From positions 1 through 34,008 of the forward strand of contig CANNTZ010000021.1 in NCBI GenBank assembly GCA_947522735.1: a stretch of 34,008 nt of DNA, in the 5' to 3' direction. This stretch comes from an uncultured Oscillospiraceae bacterium. GTDB taxonomy: Bacteria; Bacillota; Clostridia; Oscillospirales; Ruminococcaceae. The translations under genes were made by a program, and so were the position numbers. The notes beneath the pieces are model-generated. The model saw only the letters and a program-made list of their open reading frames with translations, was not told where the DNA came from and searched no databases. Shown piece by piece: positions 24,045 to 32,581 of this stretch (position 1 is its first letter; the number at the start of each line of letters is the position of its first letter).

Positions 24045-24746
24045 ATGTTAGCTATAATGCGTCGCGAATTTAAGGCGTATTTCACCTCGCCGATAGGCTA
24101 TATCGTAGTCGCCGCGTTCTATCTCATGTCCGGCGTTTTCTACACCCAGCTAATCGCCTACGGCTACGGCGACATGCGCAACCTGTTCAGCTCGATGTAT
24201 ACCGTCATCATGTTCCTCATCCCGGTGCTCACGATGAGGCTGATGAGCGAGGACAAGAAGATCAAGACCGATCAGATCCTGCTCACCGCGCCGGTCACCG
24301 TCACGGGGATTGTGTTCGGCAAATATCTTGCCGCACTGCTCGTCTATTTCATCGCCACCCTCGCCACCGTCGCGCAGTGCCTCGTCGTTGCGCTGTTCGC
24401 CGTTCCCGAGTGGGGAGTCGTTTTCACCAACTACATCGGTATGCTGCTGCTGGGCGCGACCTTCATCGCGATCGGCATGTTTATCTCGTCGCTGACGGAG
24501 AATCAGGTCATCGCCGCGATAGGCTCCATCGCCGTCGCCATCCTCGTCACCATCGCCGACAGCGTGGTGCCGAAGATCAGCATCAAGTTCCTCGACGCGT
24601 TCCTCTCCGACGCGACCTTCTCCACCCGTTATAACGAGTTCATGAACGGCATCATGAACTTCTCCAACGTAATCTTCTTCCTGAGCATCGTCGCGATATT
24701 CCTTTTCCTCAGCGGCCGGGTGCTTGAGAAGAGACGCTGGAGCTGA
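24045..24746 (+). CDS. ABC-2 type transporter permease, GldF-like
   Basis: The 233-aa membrane protein has about six hydrophobic segments: near 18-38 (IGYIVVAAFYLMSGVFY), 50-66, 90-115, 127-150, 155-172 and 208-227. RREFKAYFTSPIGYI and MRLMSEDKKIKTDQILLTAPV are typical of ABC-2 permeases of the GldF group. It follows the ATPase by 40 nt and would pair with it in the membrane. Substrate unknown. Confidence 0.88.
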   Translation: MLAIMRREFKAYFTSPIGYIVVAAFYLMSGVFYTQLIAYGYGDMRNLFSSMYTVIMFLIPVLTMRLMSEDKKIKTDQILLTAPVTVTGIVFGKYLAALLVYFIATLATVAQCLVVALFAVPEWGVVFTNYIGMLLLGATFIAIGMFISSLTENQVIAAIGSIAVAILVTIADSVVPKISIKFLDAFLSDATFSTRYNEFMNGIMNFSNVIFFLSIVAIFLFLSGRVLEKRRWS

Positions 24747-24776
24747 CGAGAACGACAGGGAAAGGAGTGCCGGAAA

Positions 24777-26387
24777 ATGAACAACAACGAAAACAAAAAC
24801 GAAAATATAGTCAACGAGAACCCGGACAACGAGAATATCAGCAAAGATAACCTTGCCGGGGAAGAGAATAAGCCGGAGGCGCCCGCCGGGACAGAGCAGG
24901 ACGCAAAGGCCGCAGAGGAGAAAAAGCTTGCCTCCGCGGCAAGAAAGCGCCGCCTAAGATACGGGGGTGCGGCGACGGTCATCACCGTTATCGGCATTGT
25001 TGTGATAATCATCATCAATATGGTCGCCACCTCGCTCACCAACCGCTTCGGGCTTACCGTGGACATGACGGGCAATTCGATCTTCAAGCTCAGCGAAAAG
25101 TCGATAAATTATGTCAAGGACATCGATAAGGACGTCAACATTTACATCCTGCTCGATGAGGACACCTATAAGTCCGCCGGCATCTATTACGCCAGCTCCG
25201 CGAGCATAATCGAGAATTATTCGCAGATCAACAGCCATATCAAGGTGTCCTATGAGGACATCATCAGCAACCCGACCTTCGTCAGCCAGTTCCCGGAGCT
25301 GACACTCTCACAGGGCGACGTCGTCATTGCCTGCGGAGACAGGGCCGTCTCTCTCAAGCAGAAGGATCTCGTCTCCCAGACTAAGGATAAGAGCGGGAAT
25401 TACACCATCAACTCCACTGCCGAGCAGTCGATGACCTCCGCCATCCTCACAGTCACCTCCGACGAGCAGATAAAGGTCAGCATCCTCACCGGCTACGACA
25501 ACGCCGACGCGTCCGCCGTCGCCGCGCAGTTCTCCAAGAACAACTACATCGTCACCGAGCAGTCGCTGCTCACCGAGGAGATCGATCCCGACGCCGAGAT
25601 CATCGTCCTCTTCGGCATCAAGCGCGACCTTGACGAGGAATCCATCAAGAAGATAGAGACCTACCTTGACAACGACGAGGAGCAGAAATGCCGCGCTCTC
25701 TATTACTTCGTATCCAGCGAAACCTCCCTTGAGGAGATGAAAAACTTCGGCGCGCTGCTCCGCGACTGGGGCATCAGTGTCTCCACCGATTACATCTACG
25801 AGACCAACAGCAGCAAATATCTCAGCGGCTATCCGTTCTATACCATCCCGAGCGTTGTCAACACCAACGTCTCCGGCGGCATAGAAAACAAGAACCTCTA
25901 TATAACCATGTTCAACTCCCGCCGCGTTGAGCTTGTCGATACCGGATACTCAAACGAGGCGCTGCTCCAGTTCTCCGACGACGCCATGGCGTTCCCGCTT
26001 GAAGCGGCGATAGAGGGCAAGAGCATTCAGGAGGTCAAGGGAGAGAACGTCAAGGGCGCCTGCGCCGCCGCCTGCACCACCGTCACCAAATATGACGGCA
26101 CCACGCCGCTGCGCTCCCGCATCATAGTGTTCTCCTCCGACGCCGCGTTCTCCAGCACGGCGCTCACCGGCAGCTATTACGGTAACGCGGACTACCTCAT
26201 GTCACTCTCCAACACCGTGACCGACAACTCCACCTTTGTCTATGTTGCGGAGAAGAACATGGACACCGCCAAGATAGCCATAACCGGCAGCCAGGTCAGG
26301 ACCATCATGCTCACGTTCATCTTCATCTGCCCGATAGCTGTCCTGGCGGCAGGCACCATCGTCTGGATCAAGAGAAGACACAGATAA
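24777..26387 (+). CDS. GldG-family ABC transporter-associated membrane protein
   Basis: The 536-aa protein begins with an Asn/Glu-rich, low-complexity cytoplasmic part (about 1-55). A membrane helix follows (about 65-85, TVITVIGIVVIIIINMVATS), then a large extracytoplasmic domain. This includes DMTGNSIFKLSEKSINYVKD, the usual opening of GldG-like proteins, and ILTGYDNADASAVAAQF. A second helix near 510-530 and a basic end (IKRRHR) place both termini inside. AAAGGAG lies 8 nt upstream. It probably works with the ATPase and permease; the role of the outer domain is not known. Confidence 0.82.
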   Translation: MNNNENKNENIVNENPDNENISKDNLAGEENKPEAPAGTEQDAKAAEEKKLASAARKRRLRYGGAATVITVIGIVVIIIINMVATSLTNRFGLTVDMTGNSIFKLSEKSINYVKDIDKDVNIYILLDEDTYKSAGIYYASSASIIENYSQINSHIKVSYEDIISNPTFVSQFPELTLSQGDVVIACGDRAVSLKQKDLVSQTKDKSGNYTINSTAEQSMTSAILTVTSDEQIKVSILTGYDNADASAVAAQFSKNNYIVTEQSLLTEEIDPDAEIIVLFGIKRDLDEESIKKIETYLDNDEEQKCRALYYFVSSETSLEEMKNFGALLRDWGISVSTDYIYETNSSKYLSGYPFYTIPSVVNTNVSGGIENKNLYITMFNSRRVELVDTGYSNEALLQFSDDAMAFPLEAAIEGKSIQEVKGENVKGACAAACTTVTKYDGTTPLRSRIIVFSSDAAFSSTALTGSYYGNADYLMSLSNTVTDNSTFVYVAEKNMDTAKIAITGSQVRTIMLTFIFICPIAVLAAGTIVWIKRRHR

Positions 26388-26402
26388 TGGAGGAAGATCA
26401 AG

Positions 26403-27923
26403 ATGTCACAGGCGAAAAAACCACTCACCAAGCGTCAGCGCTCGATGCTCCTTGCGGGCATCGCGCTGCTTGCAGCTATCCTTGTGATAGTCCTGCTGCT
26501 CATTATCCCCGACAGCAAGGGGACGGATGAAAGCTCCTCCTCCTCCGGGACGTCACAGGTGGAGCTGATACCTCTCGTTGAGGCGACTGCGGAGAACCTC
26601 AAAAAGGTGGAGGTCGTCAACGACGCGGGCGGATACACCGCGCTGATCGAAAAGGTCACAAAGGACGGCAAGGACTCCTATACGATAGCGATAGAGGAGC
26701 TGGGCGACATATCAGCGCTCAACACCTCCAATATCAACAGTCTTTCCTCCCGCCTCACCAGCATCAAGGCGACCCAGCTCATCTCCGAGGACGCCTCCCG
26801 CAAGGGCGAATTTGGCCTTGACAAGCCGCAGGCGACCGTGAAGTACACCTTTGCCGACGGCTCCGGCGCGACGGTGGAGATCGGCGCCGAGGCTCCCGAC
26901 GGGGCGGGCTACTACATGCTGCACGACGGAAGGATATATCTTGCGCAGACCAATATGGGCCTCATCTTTTTGCAGGATTACCGCTATTTTGTGGACATGA
27001 CCATCACCATGGCGGTCGATCTTGAGCAGTATGCGGTCACATTTGCCGGCTTCAAGCTTGGCGGAACGCTGCGCCCGGAGGAGATAGACATCTCCTATGA
27101 TCCCGACGCGGGTACAAGGAGCGAGTATGTCCTTGTCAACTCATCCTATCGCATGACCTGCGGCGAGCTGGAAAAGACCGTGCGCTCCTCCATCATCGAC
27201 AACTACTTCAAAACCGTGCTCAACCTCACCGCGACCGAGGTTGTCGCCATCGAGCCGGACGAGGCGGAGCTGAAGAAGTATGGCCTTGACGAGCCCTATT
27301 CCACCGTTGAATTTTCCCTTTTCACCGATTCGGAGAACAAGGAGAGCGTCTCCTATACCCTGCGCTTCAGCGAGCCGAAGGACGGAAGCTGCTATGTAAT
27401 GCACGACGACGTTGACGTGATCTATAAGATTGATACAGCCGAAAAGACGATGCTCGACGTTTCGTTCAACGATATGGTGGACAATATGACGCTCCTCCCC
27501 TACATCACCAAGCTCTCACGGATTGTCTACAAGACGCCGGAGAAGGAGTACGTGTTTGACCTCGACAACTTCATAAACGACGAGGGCAAGGAGGATCTCA
27601 CCGTCACCTGCGACGGCAAGACGCTGAACACCGACTATTTCCGCACCTTCTACGGCACCACCATCGGCATAACCGGCGACGAATATCTCAACGTTGAGGA
27701 CGTCCCCGATATCGCGAGCCTCGGCAAGCCGATACTTGAGATTATCTACGAGTATACCGACAGCGCCAAGGAGAATGACGTGGTACAGATCTACGAGGGC
27801 CCCACCCGCCGCTCCTATGTCGCCTACAACGGCAAGATCGAGTTCCTCTCAAAGACCACAAAGGTCACTCTCTCGATGAAAAACTGCGAGAAGGTAATCA
27901 ACGGACAGGAGACCTCGTACTGA
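26403..27923 (+). CDS. DUF4340 domain-containing membrane-anchored protein
   Basis: The 506-aa protein has a short basic start (KKPLTKRQR), one membrane helix (about 16-37), then a Ser-rich linker (ESSSSSG) and a long extracytoplasmic region. This region contains repeated beta-rich segments, for example FGLDKPQATVKYTFADGSGA and YGLDEPYSTVEFSLFTDSEN, the duplicated LDxP pattern typical of DUF4340. DUF4340 proteins often accompany GldG-type genes. It starts 15 nt after the GldG-like gene, with GGAGGAAG upstream, and ends the operon. Confidence 0.82.
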   Translation: MSQAKKPLTKRQRSMLLAGIALLAAILVIVLLLIIPDSKGTDESSSSSGTSQVELIPLVEATAENLKKVEVVNDAGGYTALIEKVTKDGKDSYTIAIEELGDISALNTSNINSLSSRLTSIKATQLISEDASRKGEFGLDKPQATVKYTFADGSGATVEIGAEAPDGAGYYMLHDGRIYLAQTNMGLIFLQDYRYFVDMTITMAVDLEQYAVTFAGFKLGGTLRPEEIDISYDPDAGTRSEYVLVNSSYRMTCGELEKTVRSSIIDNYFKTVLNLTATEVVAIEPDEAELKKYGLDEPYSTVEFSLFTDSENKESVSYTLRFSEPKDGSCYVMHDDVDVIYKIDTAEKTMLDVSFNDMVDNMTLLPYITKLSRIVYKTPEKEYVFDLDNFINDEGKEDLTVTCDGKTLNTDYFRTFYGTTIGITGDEYLNVEDVPDIASLGKPILEIIYEYTDSAKENDVVQIYEGPTRRSYVAYNGKIEFLSKTTKVTLSMKNCEKVINGQETSY

Positions 27924-27956
27924 GCCGGACAGCTTGAAGCGGACACGGAAAAACAG

Positions 27957-27996
27957 ACCTCCTGCGGCAGACAAATGACCGCAGGAGGTTTTGATT
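27957..27996 (+). terminator. Rho-independent terminator after the ABC operon
   Basis: ACCTCCTGCGG (27957-27967) pairs with CCGCAGGAGGT (27979-27989) around an 11-nt loop, followed by TTTGATT. It lies 34 nt after the last stop codon of the operon. Confidence 0.85.
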
Positions 27997-28110
27997 GCGC
28001 CGGGAAAGCGGCACCGCGGCGAGCGGACAGCGGGCCGGGCCCGGAATATTGGGCGCAACGGGAGGAAAAACGCGAAGAATATTATAAAAAGCAGGAATGT
28101 TTACGGTTTA

Positions 28111-28142
28111 TTTACCGATCAGCGGGCAAAACGGTATATAAT
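28111..28142 (+). promoter_or_regulatory. Candidate promoter of the trigger-factor-like lipoprotein
   Basis: TATAAT (28137-28142) is a perfect -10, 54 nt before the start codon. The best -35 is TTTACC (28111-28116), with an over-long 20-bp spacer, so the assignment is tentative. Confidence 0.4.
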
Positions 28143-28196
28143 TAAATACACGGCGAGGGCCGATAAATTTGTTTAAACGAAGGGTTGAATCTATCT

Positions 28197-29249
28197 ATGA
28201 AAAAAGCGCTTGGTATTATTCTGGCGGCGGCGCTGCTGTTGACCGCGCTGTGCGGCTGCTCCAAGGTCGCCTACAACGAAAACTTCAACTATGCCGACGC
28301 ACTTGACGAAAACGGATTCTTTAAGGGGATACAGGCGACGAAGTATGTGACGCTCCCGGAGTATAAAAACATTCCGATACAGAAGGACGTTCTGGAGGCG
28401 TCCGACGAGGATCTTCAGGCGCAGGTAGAGAGTCTGCTCTCCGAGAACCCGGCGTATGAGCGCATACTTGACCGCGCCGTCGAAAACGGCGACAGCGTCA
28501 ACATCGACTATGTAGGCAGCGTGGACGGAGTTGAATTTGAGGGCGGCAACACAAAGGGCAACGGCACCACCGTCATCATCGGCGAGACGAAATATATCGA
28601 CGACTTCCTCGAACAGCTCATCGGCCACGCCCCCGGCGAGACCATCAATGTCGAGGTCACCTTCCCGGACAGCTATCCGCAGAATCAGGATCTTGCGGGC
28701 AAGGATGCGCTGTTCGTCACCACAATCAACTACATTCAGGGAGAAAAGATTGAGGTCTCGGAGCTGACCGACGAAATTGCAAGGAGCTACGGCTTTGACA
28801 ACAAGGACGCACTCATCAGCGACATCTCCGCATGGCTTATCGAGCAGCAGAAGCTCAGCTTTTTCAACGGCATCATCGAGAAGGCCGAATGCAGGAAGGT
28901 TCCGGACAAGGTGCTCAATTACATCATCAACTGCGACCTCAAATATTACAGGGAATACGCCACCGCCTACGGCATGAAGCTGGACGATTTCATGAAGAAC
29001 AAGATCGGCAGCAATTCGGTTGAGGAATATATTGCGAAGAAGCGGGAGAGCTATGAAAAGACCGCAGCGAAATATCTTGCGATACAGGCGATAGCCGAGA
29101 ACGAGGGGCTGAGCGTCTCGATGGACGACATCGCCGCCAACGATATGGACAGCTACATCGACAAGTACGGAGTCGAATATATCAAGCAGTATCTGCTGCA
29201 AAACGAGATCGTCCCGAATTGGGTGGCGGATAACGCGATACCGGAATAA
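28197..29249 (+). CDS. Lipoprotein with trigger-factor-like FKBP prolyl isomerase and chaperone domains
   Basis: The 350-aa protein has a lipoprotein signal: MKKALGIILAAALLLTALCG with the acylated Cys at 21 (lipobox LCGC). An FKBP-type domain covers about 96-180 (NGDSVNIDYVGSVDGVEFEG, then FLEQLIGHAPGETINVEVTFP, as in trigger factor). A helical region (about 185-350) resembles the trigger factor C-terminal chaperone domain. The N-terminal ribosome-binding domain is absent. It is therefore probably a membrane-anchored, outside-facing folding factor, analogous in place to PrsA. The ATG is chosen over a TTG four codons earlier because GAAGGG lies 12 nt before it and it begins the signal peptide. 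Confidence 0.85.
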   Translation: MKKALGIILAAALLLTALCGCSKVAYNENFNYADALDENGFFKGIQATKYVTLPEYKNIPIQKDVLEASDEDLQAQVESLLSENPAYERILDRAVENGDSVNIDYVGSVDGVEFEGGNTKGNGTTVIIGETKYIDDFLEQLIGHAPGETINVEVTFPDSYPQNQDLAGKDALFVTTINYIQGEKIEVSELTDEIARSYGFDNKDALISDISAWLIEQQKLSFFNGIIEKAECRKVPDKVLNYIINCDLKYYREYATAYGMKLDDFMKNKIGSNSVEEYIAKKRESYEKTAAKYLAIQAIAENEGLSVSMDDIAANDMDSYIDKYGVEYIKQYLLQNEIVPNWVADNAIPE

Positions 29250-29465
29250 ACGGGAACACCTCAAGGGCGCTGTAAACGGCGCGCCTACAAGCAGGAAAGC
29301 ACCGCACGAAGGCGAAGGCCGCTGGCCTGCATGCAGCCGTGCAAGCCGCCTTGCAGCAAAGGAAAAGCGTCCCGTTTTGACGCCGGGTTTTGATCGGAGG
29401 CTTGCAGGACGCCGTCCGGCCTTTTATCAACGCGCGAGCCACAAAGACAGAGAAAACAGCAATAT

Positions 29466-29516
29466 AAAGCAGGAGCGTCGCGGTCCGATTTGCAGACCGC
29501 AGAGCTCCTGCTTTTT
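29466..29516. terminator. Bidirectional terminator between convergent genes
   Basis: AAAGCAGGAGC (29466-29476) pairs with GCTCCTGCTTT (29504-29514), with an inner GCGGTC/GACCGC stem. T-rich tracts follow on both strands (TTTTTGTAT one way, TTTATATTG the other). It separates the plus-strand lipoprotein gene from the minus-strand sugar operon. The rest of the 350-bp gap (29250-29599) shows no gene. Confidence 0.85.
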
Positions 29517-29599
29517 GTATATCCCGCCGAGGGGCAGCCGGCGAAAACCGCGTTCCCGGCAACGGGACGCATAGCCGCTTTTATGGCTCGGCAGAGATT

Positions 29600-30892
29600 T
29601 CAGATGTTACGCACGCCGTCGGCGCGCAGCGCTGCGACAAGCTCTGCCGCCGGAAGCTCGCGCGGATCGATGCGACGCTCGGCCGACATGGCCGCAGCCG
29701 TTCCCGCGGCCTGCCCCATGGCCACACAGTCTCCGGTAACGCGGTAGCTCGCGTGCGCCTCATAGCTGCCGGAGATGCAGCGTCCCGCCGTGAGCAGGCC
29801 CCTTGTGTTTTTCGGCAGCAGACAGCGATAGGGGATGTGATAGGGCTTGACGGAATAATCGTAGCCCTCCTGCGAAAGCCCGTCCGGCTGGTGGATGTCC
29901 ACGTTGAACGCACATTCGCAGACGCCGTCCGCATGCCGTCTGCCGGAAAGCAGATCGTCAAGGGTCAGCTCATAATCGCCCACGATGCGGCGCGACTCGC
30001 GAACGCCAACGGCGGGGGCGGTCTGCTCCAGAATCGCGTGGCGGAACTGCGGCATATAGGAGGTGAAAAAATCCATGGCCTGCCGCACAAGCTCGCGGCC
30101 CTCAAGCGCGGCGGCGCTGAGCTGCCAGGCGTCGAGGGCGCTTTTGCCGCGCATGTGCGTCATCTCCGCAATGCCCTGATGCGGGGTTGGGAGGGAGAGA
30201 ATATACGGCCGGTCGAAATTGAAGGGATAATCGTGCAGCCCGGCGGCCTCGGCGGCGTGCTCCATGTGGAAGAACAGCTCTGTCGTTTTGAGCGGCCCGG
30301 GAGCGTAGTCCATGGCCTGGACGTAATCCGTTTCGCCAAGCTTGAACATCATGGACATCGGCTGCACCGCGCCGTCGCTGTCGCGGCCGAGCTTGTATGG
30401 CGCGCCCGCGCGAGCAGCCACGTCACCGTCGCCGGTGCAATCGACCACACAGGAGGCGCGGTAGGCCTGACGACCGGACTTGTTTTCCACGATTACGCCG
30501 CAGACACGACCGTTTTCCAGCAGCGGCAACGCGAAATGCGTGTTAAGCAGAGGCTGCGCGCCGGCGTCCGTGAGCTTTCGGTCGAGCAGAAGCTTCATGG
30601 CCTCGATATCAAAGCCCAGCAGCGGGCCGGACATGGCCGTGTTGCCGCCGGATTCAAGCTCGTCCACCAGCTCCTGCATGATGCCGCCCTTGTTCTCCCA
30701 GTCCCAGATCGGAATGACGAGCCCGGCCGTCCACATACCGCCCAGAAAGGCGTATTGCTCGATAAGCAGCGTCTTTGCGCCGTACCGTGCAGCCGCGAGC
30801 GCCGCGCCGACCCCGGCGGGGCCGCCGCCCGTCACAATGACGTCATATTGCCCTGCAACCGGGGTTTGCAGATGCTCGGTAATCAGTTCCAT
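29600..30892 (-). CDS. FAD-dependent oxidoreductase (FAD_oxidored family)
   Basis: The 430-aa protein has the FAD-binding Rossmann motif YDVIVTGGGPAGVGAALAAA (16-35). It also has the VDCTGDGDVAARAGAP segment and the C-terminal TAGRCISGSYEAHASYR and AMGQAAGTAAAM motifs common in this family, which is frequent in sugar-degradation clusters. The substrate is unknown. The start ATG has CGGAGAA 6 nt upstream; the frame stays open further upstream through rpiB but only as a shadow. It lies 28 nt after the RpiB-like gene, the last gene of the operon. Confidence 0.88.
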   Translation of the reverse strand: MELITEHLQTPVAGQYDVIVTGGGPAGVGAALAAARYGAKTLLIEQYAFLGGMWTAGLVIPIWDWENKGGIMQELVDELESGGNTAMSGPLLGFDIEAMKLLLDRKLTDAGAQPLLNTHFALPLLENGRVCGVIVENKSGRQAYRASCVVDCTGDGDVAARAGAPYKLGRDSDGAVQPMSMMFKLGETDYVQAMDYAPGPLKTTELFFHMEHAAEAAGLHDYPFNFDRPYILSLPTPHQGIAEMTHMRGKSALDAWQLSAAALEGRELVRQAMDFFTSYMPQFRHAILEQTAPAVGVRESRRIVGDYELTLDDLLSGRRHADGVCECAFNVDIHQPDGLSQEGYDYSVKPYHIPYRCLLPKNTRGLLTAGRCISGSYEAHASYRVTGDCVAMGQAAGTAAAMSAERRIDPRELPAAELVAALRADGVRNI

Positions 30893-30920
30893 ATCGTGTT
30901 CTCCGTGTGCTTTTGAGAGC

Positions 30921-31493
30921 TCAGTACGCATGGCCGAGAGGCTCCGGGCCGAGCGGCGCGTTGCCCGGATTCGGAAGCTCGAAGCCGTTGGCCTTGTATG
31001 CCTCGTAATCAAAGTGCTCCAGCTCGTCGTAGCCGAGCTTGTGGAATTCGTAGAAGCCCTCCCAGTCCTCATAGCCGTCGCCAAGCCTGTGCTCAAGGAA
31101 GGCGTCGGCCATGGCCATGCCGGTGCGCGGCGCAACATAGAAGCCGCCCATGGCCAAGACGTTGCAGTTGTTTGCGGTGACGCAGCGCAGCGCCGCCGGA
31201 ACAGTCTCGCAGACGGCCGCGTGGACGTGCGGGCACTTGCTCGCCGCGATATGAATACCCATGCCCGTGCCGCAGAACAGCAGCGCGCGCTCAAACTCAC
31301 CCTCCGCAATCATTGCGCCCGCGCGCAGGCCGATGCGGTGATACATCTCGGGAGTACCTGCGTCGTCGGCCTTCATGCCGACGTCCGTGACCGTCCAGCC
31401 GCGCTCTTCAAGGTGCCGCACTACGGCGTCCTTCAGCGCCAGCCCTGCAAAATCGGCCGCGACAAGAACCTGCTTATCCTTGATTGTTTTCAT
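30921..31493 (-). CDS. RpiB/LacA/LacB-family sugar-phosphate isomerase, atypical
   Basis: The 190-aa protein matches the RpiB fold: LLFCGTGMGIHIAASK holds the catalytic Cys (74), and NCNVLAMGG and the C-terminal ADAFLEHRLGD follow. Two positions differ from ordinary RpiB: the DHAG motif is DFAG (14-17), and EHNDANVL is TANNCNVL, so both of those His residues are missing. The C-terminus runs about 40 residues past the usual 150. It may isomerise or epimerise another sugar phosphate. AAGGAG lies 10 nt before the ATG; it follows lacI by 22 nt. Confidence 0.85.
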   Translation of the reverse strand: MKTIKDKQVLVAADFAGLALKDAVVRHLEERGWTVTDVGMKADDAGTPEMYHRIGLRAGAMIAEGEFERALLFCGTGMGIHIAASKCPHVHAAVCETVPAALRCVTANNCNVLAMGGFYVAPRTGMAMADAFLEHRLGDGYEDWEGFYEFHKLGYDELEHFDYEAYKANGFELPNPGNAPLGPEPLGHAY

Positions 31494-31515
31494 GATGCGT
31501 GTCTCCTTTTCGTTT

Positions 31516-32529
31516 TTATTCTGTTTTTCCGGCTGGCTTGCCGGTGGATTCGCCGCGGATCAGCTTGAGCTTGTTGGAATAAAATCCGGTCGTCTGCTTC
31601 GTCATGGCTGCATACAGCAGGTCGAAAGCCTTTTCGCCGAAGGCGTTCACCTCAACGGCGAGCGTTGTGAGCGAGGGAGACTGATACCGGCCAAGCTCGA
31701 TGCCGTCAAAGCCGACGACGGAAATATCCTCCGGGACGCGCAGCCCGCGCTCGAAAAACGCGCGGATAGCGCCTATCGCCATTAGATCGTTGCCGCAGAT
31801 GACGGCTGTGACAGGCGTACCGCTTTCGAGCAGCCGACATGCCTGACGATAACCGGCGCGCACGTCGGTTGGATACGGCGGCTCGCCGTCGAAGATCACG
31901 GCGTTAAGGCCGTGCTCGAGCATCTGCTGCTCATATGCGCCGCAGCGCAGATCGTAGCGCATGTCATGGCTCAGGCCGCTGAGATAGACTATCTCGCGGT
32001 GTCCCAGCTCGAGCAGGTGCGCCACGGCCATCTGCATGGCTGTGCGGTAGTCGTGCTCGATGGAGGAGAAGCGCCGGTAATCCACGTCTGTGTTGCCGCT
32101 GACAAGCACCTGAATGTCGTTTTCCAGAAGCTGATCGAGCTTTGACATATCAAGCATATGCGGCAGAGCAGCCACAAACACACCGTCGAGGCGGCGGGTG
32201 ATGAAGTTGTCGAGATAGTGGTCGAGATTCTGCGTACCGATACAGATGTTGACGAAATAGCCCTTGGCGCTTGCCGCGGACTCAAAGCTCTCGACAATCT
32301 CTCCGTAGAAAGGATTGCGGATGTCCTCGAGGACAATTCCGAGCTGCATGGTTTTGCGGGTGATAAGGCTGCGCGCAACCATGTTTGGCTGATAGTTGAG
32401 CTGCGCCATGGCCGCATGGACGCGCTCGACCGTTTCCTCCCGCACTTTCTGGACGTTATTCATGACATTTGAGACTGTCGCAGGCGAAACTCCCGCCAAT
32501 TTTGCGACGTCGAGCCGCGTCGGTGTCAT
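31516..32529 (-). CDS. LacI-family transcriptional regulator
   Basis: The 337-aa protein has the LacI helix-turn-helix LDVAKLAGVSPATVSNVMNN (6-25), a hinge with YQPNMVARSL, and a periplasmic-binding-protein-like sugar domain (LGIVLEDIRNPFYGEIVESF through SVVGFDGIELGRYQSPSLTT). It probably controls the operon it belongs to in response to a breakdown sugar. Its upstream gap of 52 bp carries two direct CTTTCCAA copies (32545-32552, 32568-32575) but no clear palindromic operator. The ribosome site is weak. Confidence 0.93.
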   Translation of the reverse strand: MTPTRLDVAKLAGVSPATVSNVMNNVQKVREETVERVHAAMAQLNYQPNMVARSLITRKTMQLGIVLEDIRNPFYGEIVESFESAASAKGYFVNICIGTQNLDHYLDNFITRRLDGVFVAALPHMLDMSKLDQLLENDIQVLVSGNTDVDYRRFSSIEHDYRTAMQMAVAHLLELGHREIVYLSGLSHDMRYDLRCGAYEQQMLEHGLNAVIFDGEPPYPTDVRAGYRQACRLLESGTPVTAVICGNDLMAIGAIRAFFERGLRVPEDISVVGFDGIELGRYQSPSLTTLAVEVNAFGEKAFDLLYAAMTKQTTGFYSNKLKLIRGESTGKPAGKTE

Positions 32530-32581
32530 CTGTTGTCAACGCTTCTTTCCAAGAGAATTTTTATGGACTTTCCAATTATTA

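Noticed and set aside
30893..31309. N-terminal extension of the FAD oxidoreductase frame
   Set aside because: It runs through the rpiB-like gene in another frame and is Arg/Ser/Ala-rich; the true start has a ribosome site and begins just before the FAD motif.
32545..32575. Two CTTTCCAA direct repeats before lacI as an operator
   Set aside because: LacI-family operators are usually palindromic with a central CG; this pair is short and may be chance, so it is noted only in the gene entry.
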